The notes beneath the pieces were generated by a model. The model had not been told where the DNA came from. It ran no database searches and was given only the letters and a program-made list of their open reading frames with translations. From Jhaorihella thermophila (GTDB lineage Bacteria; Pseudomonadota; Alphaproteobacteria; Rhodobacterales; Rhodobacteraceae), in NCBI RefSeq assembly GCF_900108275.1, contig NZ_FNVD01000001.1, positions 372,001 through 436,000 of the forward strand: a DNA stretch of 64,000 nt. The letters run 5' to 3'. Position numbers and translations under genes: made by a program. Below, one piece after another: positions 8,530 through 17,637 of the stretch (the stretch's first letter is position 1; each line of letters starts with the position of its first letter).

Positions 8530-10236
8530 TTACTTGATGCGATACCAGTCCGCGACGTTCCACAACTCGCTGTCCCAGACGTTCAGCACCACGCCGCCCA
8601 GCGTGTTGGAGTGGGCCGACACTCGGCCGCGGTGCACCAGCGGCACGATGGTATAGCTGTCCTTGGTCAGCATGTTGTTCATCTTGATCGCGATCTCGGC
8701 GCGCTTGTTGATGTCGCCGGTCCGGGCCAGCTCGTCGATCAGCTTGTCGTATTCCGGGTCGCAGTAGCGGTTGATGTTCTCGCCCTGCCACTGGCTTTCC
8801 GGCTTCGGCTCGTTGCCGCAGCGATAGGCGGCCAGATACTGCTGCGGGTCGGTGCCGTTGAAGGTGTTGGCATACATCTGCACGTCGGCATAGAACTTCT
8901 GGAACGTGTCCGGGCTGCCCGGGTCGCCGCCGAAGAATACGCTGGCGTTGATGTTGCGCAGTTCGGTGTCCACCCCGATCTGGCGCCACCATTCCTTGAT
9001 CAGCGCCTGGAAGTCCTGACGCACCGCGTTGGTGGAGGTCTGATAGAGGATCTTCAGCGGCTTGCCGTCCGGGGTTTCGCGGATGCCGTCGCCGTTGGTG
9101 TCCTTGTAGCCGGCCTCGTCCAGCAGCTTGTTCGCGCCGTCGATGTCCTGCTTGAGGCAGTAGTCGTTCTTGGCGGCATAGATTTCGGGCGCCGGCACCA
9201 GATCACAGGTCACCTTGCCCGCCTTTCCATAGCCGATCTCGACCAGCAGTTCGCGGTCGATCGCCATGCTCAGCGCCTGCCGCACGCGCTTGTCCGACAG
9301 GAACGGATGCGGATGCTTGCGCGTCGAACGCTCGCCCTCGGGCAGCGACGGCGAGGGATCGGTCAGGTTCATCTCGAGCCGCTCGACTAGCGGGCCGAAG
9401 CCGGCGATCGCCTTGCCCTTGCCGCCCTTTTCCATGTTGGCGATCACGTCGGGCGCAAGCTGCAGGTTCCAGGCATAGTCGAACTCGCCCGTTTCCAGCA
9501 CCGCGCGGCCCGCCGCCGTGGCGTCACCGCCGCCCTTGAAGGTGACCTTGGCAAAGGCCGGCTTGTCCGGGTCGCGATAGTTGGGGTTGGCCTCCATGGT
9601 GATCACGTCGTTGGGCTTGAACTCGACCACCTTGAACGGCCCGGTGCCGATCGGGTTGAAGTTGGCTTCGGTGCATTCGGGGGCCTTGGCGCCCATGCAG
9701 TTTTCGAACTGCTTCTTCTGGATGATCGGCGACTGGCCGCCGACGAAGGGGCCATAGGGGTTGGGCTTGGGCTGGTCGAAGGTGACCTTGACGGTCAGCT
9801 CGTCCAGGGTCTCCACCTTTTCCACCCCGTCAAAGAACGACAGCTGCGCGCAGCCGCCTTCGGGGTGCATGCAGTAGTCCGCGGTGAACTTCACGTCCTC
9901 GGAGGTGACCGGCGTGCCGTCGGACCATTTCAGGCCGGGCTTCAGCTTCCAGGTGATGGTGGTCAGATCCTCGGAGACGCCGCCGTTTTCCAGCGTCGGA
10001 ATTTCCTGGGCGAGGAAGGGCACCATGTTGCCTTTTTCGTCATAGCGCGCCAGCGGCTCGATGATCATCGAGGCCGATTCCACGTCCTTGGTGCCGCCCG
10101 ACAGATAGGGGTTCAGGATCGACGGAGCCTGCCAGTAGAGGATCTTCACCTCGCCATCTGTTCCGCGACCGGCAAATGCCGCGGGGGCCAGAGCCAACGA
10201 GGCCGCAGCCCCGAGCAAAAGCGCCTTCATCTTCAT
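8530..10236 (-). CDS. peptide ABC transporter substrate-binding protein (family 5)
   Basis: The product is about 568 residues and periplasmic. Its N-terminal signal peptide is Lys, hydrophobic core LLLGAAASLALAP, then cleavage near AFAG. The family 5 signatures include VKFTADYC, the RVRQALSMAIDRE region and a C-terminal domain with FFGGDPGSPDTF. It delivers di/oligopeptides or related solutes to the two permeases downstream. The start is one of the clustered ATGs at 10239, 10236 and 10230, and I favour 10236 because a GGGAG ribosome-binding sequence sits 6 bases upstream. The exact ligand cannot be read from sequence. Confidence 0.92.
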   Translation of the reverse strand: MKMKALLLGAAASLALAPAAFAGRGTDGEVKILYWQAPSILNPYLSGGTKDVESASMIIEPLARYDEKGNMVPFLAQEIPTLENGGVSEDLTTITWKLKPGLKWSDGTPVTSEDVKFTADYCMHPEGGCAQLSFFDGVEKVETLDELTVKVTFDQPKPNPYGPFVGGQSPIIQKKQFENCMGAKAPECTEANFNPIGTGPFKVVEFKPNDVITMEANPNYRDPDKPAFAKVTFKGGGDATAAGRAVLETGEFDYAWNLQLAPDVIANMEKGGKGKAIAGFGPLVERLEMNLTDPSPSLPEGERSTRKHPHPFLSDKRVRQALSMAIDRELLVEIGYGKAGKVTCDLVPAPEIYAAKNDYCLKQDIDGANKLLDEAGYKDTNGDGIRETPDGKPLKILYQTSTNAVRQDFQALIKEWWRQIGVDTELRNINASVFFGGDPGSPDTFQKFYADVQMYANTFNGTDPQQYLAAYRCGNEPKPESQWQGENINRYCDPEYDKLIDELARTGDINKRAEIAIKMNNMLTKDSYTIVPLVHRGRVSAHSNTLGGVVLNVWDSELWNVADWYRIK

Positions 10237-10453
10237 CATGTTCTCCCGTTTTGGACACTCTCGTGTTCGTTGCGGCCCACGGGCCTTGTGCCGGTGGGTC
10301 CGGTGCCGCGAAGTCCGGGAACGCTTTTGCAACAACTTGTTAACGATGGTTTCAACAATGCGGCGCAGCGCCCCCCGGTCCGCGGATACGCAGCTATCGA
10401 AACAGAAGTTTTCAAAATTGCAAGCCCGTGTAATGGGAATTTCAGTCTGGGGT

Positions 10454-10482
10454 TTGACTTCGGGGTGCGGCTGGTCTTAGCG
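10454..10482 (+). promoter_or_regulatory. possible promoter for the double-ATPase gene
   Basis: TTGACT at 10454-10459 is followed after 17 bases by TTAGCG, about 30 bases before the GTG start at 10512. The -10 match is weak. It lies in the 275-base divergent spacer (10237-10511) that must hold the promoters of both halves of the peptide-transport locus. I see no clear operator in that spacer. Confidence 0.3.
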
Positions 10483-10511
10483 TCCGGGGCGCGACAACAG
10501 GGGGGGCTGAC

Positions 10512-12344
10512 GTGCTCGATCAACCGCTGGATCAACCGCTTGCCAAGGTCGAAAGGCTCAGGGTCGAATTCGAAACCCGCGACGGCACCGTCGTTGGGGT
10601 GGAGGACGTGTCCTTCGACATCAAGCCCGGCGAAACCGTCTGCATCGTGGGCGAATCGGGATCCGGCAAATCGGTGTCGTCGCTGTCGCTGATGCGGCTG
10701 GTGGAATTCGGCGGCGGCCATATCGCGGGCGGGCGTCTGCTGTTCGACCGGCGCGAGGGCGGCGTGGTTGATCTGGCGCAGGCCGACACCAACCTGATGC
10801 GCCACATCCGCGGCAACGAAATCGGCATGATCTTTCAGGAGCCGATGACCGCTCTGAACCCGGTTTTCACCGTGGGCCGGCAGCTCACCGAAGGGTTGCG
10901 CCTGCATATGGGGATGACCCGCGCCGAGGCCGAGGCGCGCGCGGTGGAGCTGCTGCGGCAGGTGCGAATCCCCGAACCCGAGCGGCGGCTGAAACAGTAT
11001 CCGCACGAACTGTCGGGGGGCATGCGCCAGCGGGTGGTGATCGCCATGGCCATGGCCTGCGAACCGCGCCTGCTGATCGCGGACGAACCGACCACGGCGC
11101 TGGACGTGACGATCCAGGCCGAGATCCTGGCGCTGATGAACCGGCTCAAGCGGGAAACCGGCACGGCGGTGATGTTCATCACCCACGACATGGCCGTGGT
11201 TGCGCAGATGGCCGACCGGGTGGTGGTCATGTATCGCGGCCGCAAGGTCGAGGAAGGGCCGGTTGAGGAAATCTTTGCAAACCCCCGGCATGACTACACA
11301 AAGGCGCTTTTGGCGGCGGTGCCGAAACTGGGCGAGATGCGCGGCAGGCCGGACCCGGAACCGATGCGGCTTCTGGGGGTCGAGGATCAGGATCTGCGCC
11401 CCATCCGGGGCACGGACGAGCCGCTCTTGCAGGTGCGCGGGCTGGTCACGCGGTTCCCGGTCAAGGGGGGCTTTTTCCGCCGCACCATCGCCAATGTCCA
11501 CGCGGTAGAGGACGTGTCATTCACGCTCAACAAGGGCCAGACGCTCAGCCTGGTGGGCGAATCGGGCTGCGGCAAGTCCTCGGCGGGGCGCTCCATCCTG
11601 CGGCTGGTGGAGCCGCTGGCCGGCGAGATCGACCTGGACGGCCTGGACATCATGAAGCTCGACGCCGACGGCCTGCGCGAGGCGCGGCGCAACATGCAGA
11701 TGATCTTTCAGGATCCCTTCGCCTCGCTCAATCCGCAGATGCAGCTGGTCGATCAGGTGGCCGAACCGCTGCGCAACTACGGCATCGCCTCGGGCAGCGA
11801 GATCACCGACCGCGTGGCGCATCTGTTCGACCGGGTGGAACTGCCGCGCAGTTTCCTGCGCCGCTATCCGCACGAGCTGTCCGGCGGACAGCGCCAACGG
11901 GTGGCGATCGCGCGGGCGCTTGCGCTGAATCCCAAGCTGATCGTTGCCGACGAATCGGTGTCGGCGCTGGACGTGAGCGTGCAGGCGCAGGTTCTGAACC
12001 TGATGATGGAGCTGCAGGCGGAACTGGGGCTGTCCTTCCTGTTCATCAGCCACGACATGGCGGTGGTGGAGCGGGTCAGCCATCATGTGGGGGTCATGTA
12101 TCTGGGCCGGATCGTCGAGATGGGGCCGCGGCAGGCGGTGTTCGAAAACCCCCGTCACCCCTATACCCAGGCGCTGATGAAGGCGGTGCCGATCGCCGAT
12201 CCGCATAGGCGCAAGTCGGAAAAGGATTTGAACTTCAAACCGATACCGTCGCCCATTCATCCTTTGGATTACGAACCCGCGCCGTCGGAATACGAAGAGG
12301 TCGAGCCCGGCCATTTCGTGCTGACGACCGACAGCGGGTATTGA
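10512..12344 (+). CDS. peptide ABC transporter ATP-binding protein, two fused ATPase domains (DppD-DppF type)
   Basis: This 610-residue protein carries both ATPase halves in one chain. The first has Walker A GESGSGKS at 47-54, signature LSGGMRQ at 167-173 and Walker B ending in DEP at 191-193. The second has Walker A GESGCGKS at 349-356 and signature LSGGQRQ at 456-462. It powers the divergent permease pair at 6.4-8.4 kb. The GTG start is preceded by a G-rich ribosome-binding site ending 6 bases before. The first residues contain a short duplication (DQPLDQPL). Two M20 hydrolase genes follow, the first 7 bases after the stop. Confidence 0.95.
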   Translation: MLDQPLDQPLAKVERLRVEFETRDGTVVGVEDVSFDIKPGETVCIVGESGSGKSVSSLSLMRLVEFGGGHIAGGRLLFDRREGGVVDLAQADTNLMRHIRGNEIGMIFQEPMTALNPVFTVGRQLTEGLRLHMGMTRAEAEARAVELLRQVRIPEPERRLKQYPHELSGGMRQRVVIAMAMACEPRLLIADEPTTALDVTIQAEILALMNRLKRETGTAVMFITHDMAVVAQMADRVVVMYRGRKVEEGPVEEIFANPRHDYTKALLAAVPKLGEMRGRPDPEPMRLLGVEDQDLRPIRGTDEPLLQVRGLVTRFPVKGGFFRRTIANVHAVEDVSFTLNKGQTLSLVGESGCGKSSAGRSILRLVEPLAGEIDLDGLDIMKLDADGLREARRNMQMIFQDPFASLNPQMQLVDQVAEPLRNYGIASGSEITDRVAHLFDRVELPRSFLRRYPHELSGGQRQRVAIARALALNPKLIVADESVSALDVSVQAQVLNLMMELQAELGLSFLFISHDMAVVERVSHHVGVMYLGRIVEMGPRQAVFENPRHPYTQALMKAVPIADPHRRKSEKDLNFKPIPSPIHPLDYEPAPSEYEEVEPGHFVLTTDSGY

Positions 12345-12351
12345 GGTGGGC

Positions 12352-13530
12352 ATGGCCGCAAAGCTGTCGCCGCTGGAGATTCTCGAACGCCTGATTTCGT
12401 TCCCGACGGTCAGCCGCGAGTCGAACCTGCCGCTGGTGGACTGGGTCGAGGAGTATCTGAAGGGCCACGGCATCACCGCCCACCGGCACTACAGCGAAGA
12501 CAACGAAAAGGCGGCGCTTTTCGCCCATGTCGGCCCGTGGCAGGAGGGCGCCGTGGTTCTGTCGGGCCATACCGACGTGGTGCCCGTGGACGGCCAGCCC
12601 TGGGCAAGCGATCCGTTCCGGCTGGTGGAACGCGACGGGCGGCTCTACGGGCGCGGCACCTGCGACATGAAGGGGTTTGACGCACTGGCGATCTGGGCGC
12701 TGGTCGAGGCGCATGCGCGCGGCGTGGCCCGGCCGCTGCAACTGGCGCTGAGCTATGACGAAGAGGTCGGCTGCACCGGCGCGCCGGGCATGATCGAGGC
12801 GATGCAGACGGTTCTGCCCAAGGGCAGCGCGGTGATCGTGGGCGAGCCGTCGATGATGCAGGCCGTCACCGGCCACAAGGGCAGCATCGGCATCGCCACC
12901 CGTGTCACGGGGGTCGAGGTGCATTCGTCGTTGCTGCATCAGGGCGTCAGCGCCGTGATGGAGGCGGCGCGGCTGATCGACTGGGCCAATGCGGTGAATG
13001 CCGAAAACGCCGCCCGGCCGCCCTCGGACCTTGCCGCGCTGTTCGACCCGCCCTGGACCACGGCGCATGTGGGCACCGTCCACGGCGGCACGGCGGAAAA
13101 CATCACCGCCCGCGACTGTCGCTTTGTCATGACCTTCCGCGTGGTGCCCGGCGAGGACCCCGAGGACTGGTCGCTGCGCTATCTGCAAAAGGTGCGCGCG
13201 GTCGAGGAGGGCATGAAGGCGGTGCGCCCCGAGGCGGGAATCGCGCTGGAACAGATCTTTGACGTGCCGCCGTTGGTGCCCGAGGGGCAGGGCGGTCGTG
13301 GCGGCGAGGCCGAGGCGCTGGCGCGCGCCATCACCGGCGACAACGGCGTGCATGTGGTCAGCTACGGCACTGAGGCCGGCCAGTTCCAGCACGCCGGCTA
13401 TTCCGCCGTGATCTGCGGCCCCGGCGACATCGCGCAGGCGCACCAGCCCGACGAATACCTGACCGTGGCGCAGTTCCGGGCCGGTCAGGCCTTCATGGAA
13501 CGGCTGCTGGAGCGGCTGCGGGCCGGCTGA
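12352..13530 (+). CDS. argE: acetylornithine deacetylase-like M20 peptidase
   Basis: This 392-residue cytosolic zinc hydrolase is of the ArgE/DapE type. ArgE cleaves N-acetylornithine to ornithine. Visible metal-site motifs are SGHTDVVPVDGQ (about 66-77), GRGTCDMKG and DEEVGCTGA, with the late His in the AHQPDEY region. ATG 12352 is used; an in-frame GTG at 12346 is an alternative. It follows the transporter ATPase by 7 bases, so it may equally trim acylated or dipeptide substrates that the transporter brings in. The argE symbol is by family resemblance only. Confidence 0.8.
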   Translation: MAAKLSPLEILERLISFPTVSRESNLPLVDWVEEYLKGHGITAHRHYSEDNEKAALFAHVGPWQEGAVVLSGHTDVVPVDGQPWASDPFRLVERDGRLYGRGTCDMKGFDALAIWALVEAHARGVARPLQLALSYDEEVGCTGAPGMIEAMQTVLPKGSAVIVGEPSMMQAVTGHKGSIGIATRVTGVEVHSSLLHQGVSAVMEAARLIDWANAVNAENAARPPSDLAALFDPPWTTAHVGTVHGGTAENITARDCRFVMTFRVVPGEDPEDWSLRYLQKVRAVEEGMKAVRPEAGIALEQIFDVPPLVPEGQGGRGGEAEALARAITGDNGVHVVSYGTEAGQFQHAGYSAVICGPGDIAQAHQPDEYLTVAQFRAGQAFMERLLERLRAG

Positions 13531-13570
13531 GCGCCGCCCGAGAGAATTGTGAAAAGGAGTGTGAGAGCCG

Positions 13571-14734
13571 ATGCCAGTCAAGAACCGCTTTGCAGAACTG
13601 CATGACGAGATCACCGCTTGGCGGCGGGACATCCACGAACATCCCGAGATCCTGTTCGAAACCCATCGCACCAGTGCGCTGGTGGCCGAAAAGCTGCGAG
13701 AATTCGGCTGCGACGAGGTGGTGACCGGCATCGGCCGCACCGGAGTCGTTGGCGTGATCAAGGGCAAGTCCACCGATTCGGGGCGGGTGATCGGGCTGCG
13801 CGCCGATATGGACGCGCTGCCGATCCATGAACAGACCGGAGTCGGTTATGCCTCCAAAACACCCGGCGCGATGCATGCCTGCGGCCATGACGGGCACACG
13901 GCGATGCTGCTGGGGGCGGCGAAATACCTGGCCGAGACGCGCAATTTCAACGGCACGGCGGTCGTCATCTTCCAGCCCGCTGAGGAAGGCGGGGGCGGCG
14001 GCAAGGAGATGTGCGACGACGGCCTGATGGAGCGCTGGGGCATCCAGGAGGTCTATGGCATGCACAACTGGCCGGGCAAGCCGGTGGGCAGTTTCGCAAT
14101 CCGCCCCGGCGCCTTCTTCGCCGCCACCGACCAGTTCGACATCGAGTTCGAGGGCAAGGGCGGTCACGCGGCCAAGCCGCAGGAGACGGTGGATACCACG
14201 GTGATGGCCGCGCAGGCGGTGCTGGCGCTGCAGACCATCGCCAGCCGCAATGCCGACCCGGTGGACCAGGTGGTGGTGTCGGTGACGTCCTTTGAAACCT
14301 CCTCGACCGCCTTCAACGTGATTCCGCAAAAGGTGCACCTGCGCGGCACGGTGCGCACCATGAGTCATGCAATGCGGGATCTGGCCGAGAACCGGCTCAA
14401 GGAGATCTGCAACGGCGTCGCGGCGACCTTCGGGGGTTCGGTGAGCATCGACTATCACCGCGGCTATCCGGTGATGGTAAACAGCCCCGAACAGACCGAA
14501 TTCGCGGCGCATGTCGCGCGCAAGGTATCCGGTCAGTGCGACGAGGCCCCGCTGGTCATGGGGGGCGAGGACTTTGCCTTCATGCTCGAGGAACGGCCCG
14601 GCGCCTATATCCTGGTCGGCAATGGCGACACCGCGATGGTCCACCACCCCGAATACAACTTCAACGACGAGGCGATTCCCGCCGGATGTTCCTGGTGGGC
14701 GGAGATCGTCGAATCGCGGATGCCGGCGGACTGA
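13571..14734 (+). CDS. M20 family amidohydrolase (hippurate hydrolase / aminoacylase type)
   Basis: This 387-residue cytosolic metal-dependent amidohydrolase releases amino acids from N-acyl amino acids. Metal and catalytic residues are visible in MHACGHDGHT (Cys104, His106) and PAEEG (Glu138-Glu139), plus the late MGGEDFAF motif. AAGGAG lies about 12 bases before the ATG. It ends the plus-strand arm of the peptide-use locus, 40 bases after the argE-like gene, and a strong terminator follows. Context suggests it processes imported acyl-peptides. Confidence 0.88.
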   Translation: MPVKNRFAELHDEITAWRRDIHEHPEILFETHRTSALVAEKLREFGCDEVVTGIGRTGVVGVIKGKSTDSGRVIGLRADMDALPIHEQTGVGYASKTPGAMHACGHDGHTAMLLGAAKYLAETRNFNGTAVVIFQPAEEGGGGGKEMCDDGLMERWGIQEVYGMHNWPGKPVGSFAIRPGAFFAATDQFDIEFEGKGGHAAKPQETVDTTVMAAQAVLALQTIASRNADPVDQVVVSVTSFETSSTAFNVIPQKVHLRGTVRTMSHAMRDLAENRLKEICNGVAATFGGSVSIDYHRGYPVMVNSPEQTEFAAHVARKVSGQCDEAPLVMGGEDFAFMLEERPGAYILVGNGDTAMVHHPEYNFNDEAIPAGCSWWAEIVESRMPAD

Positions 14735-14756
14735 CCGACAGCCCGTTTCCCATCGA

Positions 14757-14790
14757 ATGGCGGCCCGGTAGATCGGGCCGCCATTTGTCG
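14757..14790 (+). terminator. terminator after the M20 hydrolase genes
   Basis: A perfect 11-bp GC-rich stem (14757-14767 with 14774-14784) with a 6-base loop is followed by a short T-rich run. It closes the peptide-use operon 22 bases after the last stop codon. Confidence 0.8.
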
Positions 14791-15022
14791 TGCCTCGGTC
14801 GGAGAAGGCCGCCAACATCTCGGGCACGGGCCGGGCTCATCCACAACTTATTGGCGTTATCCCCAAAATAATGCTTGCCAGATCGCCTTGGGCGCAGCAC
14901 CATATCTGGTAGGAACACTGCGAAACACGCAGGTTTCTTGAGCAGGCAACCAGTTCTTGGGGCGTGATCCGGGCGAACGCCAAGATCCCGCTCAGGCTGG
15001 CAGAGAACCGAGAGGTGACGTC

Positions 15023-15523
15023 ATGGCCCTTTCCGAGCAGATCTTCGAAGAGGAAATCCATCCCATCGACATTGTCGAGCATCTGGCCGAGCATCACGAA
15101 TGGGACTTCGACCGGATCGGGGACGACCAGATCGCGATGGCGGTCGAGGGCCAGTGGCGGACCTATTCGATCACGCTGGCCTGGTCGGGCTACGACGAAA
15201 CGCTGCGGCTGATCTGCAGTTTCGAGATGCAGCCGCCCGAAGAACGGCTGCCCGAACTGTATCACCTGCTGAACGAGATCAATGACAAGTGCTGGGCCGG
15301 CTCTTTCACCTACTGGGCCGAACAGCAGATGATGATCTATCGTTATGGTCTGGTGCTGGCGGGCGGGCAGGTGGCTTCGCCCGAACAGATCGACACGATG
15401 ATCAGCGCCGCGGTGCTGAGCGCCGAACGCTACTATCCGGCGGTGCAGGTGCTGCTGTGGGGCGACAAGAGCCCGGCACAGGCGCTGGACGTCGCCATTG
15501 CAGAGGCCTACGGCCGAGCGTAA
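15023..15523 (+). CDS. YbjN domain-containing protein
   Basis: This is an acidic soluble protein of 166 residues with no signal peptide or membrane segment. Its pattern (a WDFDRIGDDQIAM-like start, SYWAEQQMM-like centre and a C-terminal helix) resembles the YbjN family, whose fold is like secretion chaperones but whose function is unsettled. I chose ATG 15023 with GAGGTG just upstream, although the frame is open from 14957. It sits 40 bases before proC, and the pair probably shares one transcript. The 288-base gap before it holds the terminator at 14757 and two DnaA-box-like sites. Confidence 0.75.
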   Translation: MALSEQIFEEEIHPIDIVEHLAEHHEWDFDRIGDDQIAMAVEGQWRTYSITLAWSGYDETLRLICSFEMQPPEERLPELYHLLNEINDKCWAGSFTYWAEQQMMIYRYGLVLAGGQVASPEQIDTMISAAVLSAERYYPAVQVLLWGDKSPAQALDVAIAEAYGRA

Positions 15524-15563
15524 GTCTGGGCCCCGAACCGAACGATCAGGGGAGGGGCATTTC

Positions 15564-16379
15564 ATGAGCATGTCGCGCGTCGCCGACCAGGGGCTGGTGC
15601 TTCTGGGCTGTGGCAAGATGGGGTCGGCCCTGCTGGCCGGCTGGCTCGAGGGCGGGCTGTCGCCGGCCTCGGTCTGGGTGATCGATCCCAACCCGTCCGA
15701 TTGGCTGAAGCGTCAGGGGGTGCATCTGAACGCGCCGCTGCCGGAACGACCGGCAATCGCGCTGGTCGCGGTCAAGCCGCAGATGATGGGCGAGGCGCTG
15801 CCGGCGCTCAAGGCACTGGGCGGCGGCGGGACGGTGTTCCTGTCGATCGCCGCCGGCACGCCGATTGCGGCGTTCGAACAGGCAATGGGCGCGGGCACCC
15901 CCGTCATTCGCGCCATGCCGAACACCCCGGCGGCCATCCGGCGGGGCATCACCGCGCTGATCGGCAACGCCCATGCGACCGAATCCGACATGGAAATGGC
16001 CGAATCGCTGCTGGCCGCCGTGGGGCGGACGGTGCGGCTGGAGAGCGAATCGCAGATGGACGCGGTGACCGGGGTCAGCGGCTCGGGCCCGGCCTATGTA
16101 TTCCACCTGATCGAAACGCTGGCTGCGGCGGGCGAAGCGCAGGGCCTGCCGGCGGATCTGGCGATGACTCTGGCCAAGGCGACCGTGGCCGGGGCAGGGG
16201 CGCTGGCCGAGGCGTCCGACGAATCGCCCGCGCAGCTGCGGGTGAATGTCACCAGCCCCGGCGGCACCACGCAGGCCGCGCTGGAGGTTCTGATGGATCC
16301 CGAAACCGGCTTTCCGGCCCTGATGCGGCGCGCGGTGGCGGCGGCCACCGAACGGTCGAAGGAGCTGTCCCGTGGATGA
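15564..16379 (+). CDS. proC: pyrroline-5-carboxylate reductase
   Basis: This is the last step of proline synthesis: NAD(P)H-dependent reduction of 1-pyrroline-5-carboxylate in the cytosol. The 271-residue protein has the Rossmann motif GCGKMGSALL near residue 14, the conserved GVSGSGPAY segment near the middle and the C-terminal signature NVTSPGGTTQ. A GGGAGGGG ribosome-binding site precedes ATG 15564. Its stop overlaps the start of the csaA-like gene by 8 bases. Confidence 0.95.
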   Translation: MSMSRVADQGLVLLGCGKMGSALLAGWLEGGLSPASVWVIDPNPSDWLKRQGVHLNAPLPERPAIALVAVKPQMMGEALPALKALGGGGTVFLSIAAGTPIAAFEQAMGAGTPVIRAMPNTPAAIRRGITALIGNAHATESDMEMAESLLAAVGRTVRLESESQMDAVTGVSGSGPAYVFHLIETLAAAGEAQGLPADLAMTLAKATVAGAGALAEASDESPAQLRVNVTSPGGTTQAALEVLMDPETGFPALMRRAVAAATERSKELSRG

Positions 16380-16710
16380 GATATCCTTTGACGATTTCCT
16401 CAAGGTGGATATCCGCGTGGGCCGCGTGACCCGCGCGGAACCCTATCCCGAGGCGCGCAAGCCCGCGATCAAGCTGTGGGTCGATTTCGGCCCCGAAATC
16501 GGAGAGAAAAAGTCCTCGGCCCAGCTGACCGCGCATTATGCGCCCGAGGATCTGGTCGGGCGTCAGGTGATGGCGGTGGTCAATTTCCCGCCGCGCCAGA
16601 TCGGCAAGTTCATGTCCGAAGTGCTGGTTCTGGGCGTGCCGGATGCGGCGGGCGAGGTCGTTCTGATTGCGCCGGACAAGGACGTGCCCAGCGGTGGGCG
16701 GCTGTTCTAG
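16372..16710 (+). CDS. csaA: tRNA-binding protein (CsaA-like)
   Basis: This 112-residue single-domain protein has the tRNA-binding OB fold also found at the C-terminus of methionyl-tRNA synthetase. VDIRVGRV at 13-20, SSAQLTAHY and VVNFPPRQIGKF match CsaA. CsaA has been linked to chaperone and export functions in Bacillus. The GTG start at 16372 overlaps the proC stop and has AAGGAG 7 bases upstream. It converges on tdk with only 4 bases between the stops. Confidence 0.88.
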   Translation: MDEISFDDFLKVDIRVGRVTRAEPYPEARKPAIKLWVDFGPEIGEKKSSAQLTAHYAPEDLVGRQVMAVVNFPPRQIGKFMSEVLVLGVPDAAGEVVLIAPDKDVPSGGRLF

Positions 16711-16714
16711 CGCC

Positions 16715-17296
16715 TCAGCGATCGCCCACTGCCTCGCGCCAGTGGCGGCGGCAAAGGCTGACATAGGTTTCGTTGCCGCCGATCTGCACCTGATCTCCAT
16801 CGGTCAGGACGCGCCCGGTTTCGTCCTTGCGCACCACCATCGTCGCCTTGCGCCCGCAATGGCAGATGGTGCGCACCTCGCGCATCTCGTCGGCCAGCGC
16901 CAGAAGCGTGGCCGAACCGGGGAAAAGCTGGCCCCGGAAATCCACCCGCAGACCATAGCACAGCACCGGCACGCCCAGATCATCGACCGCGCGCGCCAGT
17001 TGCCAGACCTGTTCGGGGGTCAGAAACTGCGCCTCGTCCACAAAGACGCAGGCGACCGGACCCCGTTCCAGCCGCGCCCGGATTCGCGCGAACAGATCGT
17101 CGCCGGCCTGGAAGGTGTCGGCCTGCGCGCCGATGCCGATGCGCGACGCGATCCGTCCCGGCCCCGCGCGGTCGTCGATCCGCGCGGTCAGCAGATAGGT
17201 TTCCATCCCGTTTTCGCGGTAGTTGTGCGCCGCCTGCAAGAGCACCGTGGACTTGCCGGCATTCATGGTCGAGTAGTTGAAGTAGAGCTTGGCCAT
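16715..17296 (-). CDS. tdk: thymidine kinase
   Basis: This enzyme phosphorylates thymidine with ATP in the salvage pathway. The 193-residue protein matches type II (TK1-like) kinases: P-loop NAGKS near residues 12-16, the VDEAQFL Walker B and paired Cys motifs (CHCG and a later Cys) of the zinc ribbon. It converges with the csaA-like gene and is followed upstream by a 341-base spacer. Confidence 0.95.
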   Translation of the reverse strand: MAKLYFNYSTMNAGKSTVLLQAAHNYRENGMETYLLTARIDDRAGPGRIASRIGIGAQADTFQAGDDLFARIRARLERGPVACVFVDEAQFLTPEQVWQLARAVDDLGVPVLCYGLRVDFRGQLFPGSATLLALADEMREVRTICHCGRKATMVVRKDETGRVLTDGDQVQIGGNETYVSLCRRHWREAVGDR

Positions 17297-17637
17297 GACG
17301 GCCGTTTACGCGCTGTCCGGCGCAGCGGCAAGCGCCCGCAGGCGCGGGAAATCCGGTCTGCTCGAGCGGGTCCATGACATGGGGACACTTGTCCCTGGGG
17401 ATGGACATGCAGCCGACCCGCTCGGCAGTCCGAGCCGCGGGAAAACACTTGGTGACAACACCCCCGCGGCCCACTCTTTAACTGACGGAAATTGCCGCCC
17501 ACCACTCACGGTCCCCCCGTTTCACCGAGGGGATGACAAGAGCATCGCAGTTCGCTTACAAGTCGTTAATGGGAAAAGTCGGCGCATCTTCCCCCGGCTG
17601 GCGGGAAGGCGGCCGGAGCGCGACCGGGGGGACACGC
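17297..17637. other. 341-base spacer between tdk and the next gene
   Basis: I see no gene here. The only structure is a short inverted repeat GGGACA-CT-TGTCCC at 17382-17395, 86 bases upstream of tdk, which could be an operator but has no support beyond its symmetry. Both flanking genes read outward, so the promoters of tdk and of the 17638 gene must lie here. Confidence 0.5.

Noticed and set aside
17382-17395. Palindrome GGGACA-CT-TGTCCC as a specific operator
   Set aside because: It is short, occurs once, matches no regulator site I can name and is not placed against a recognisable promoter.
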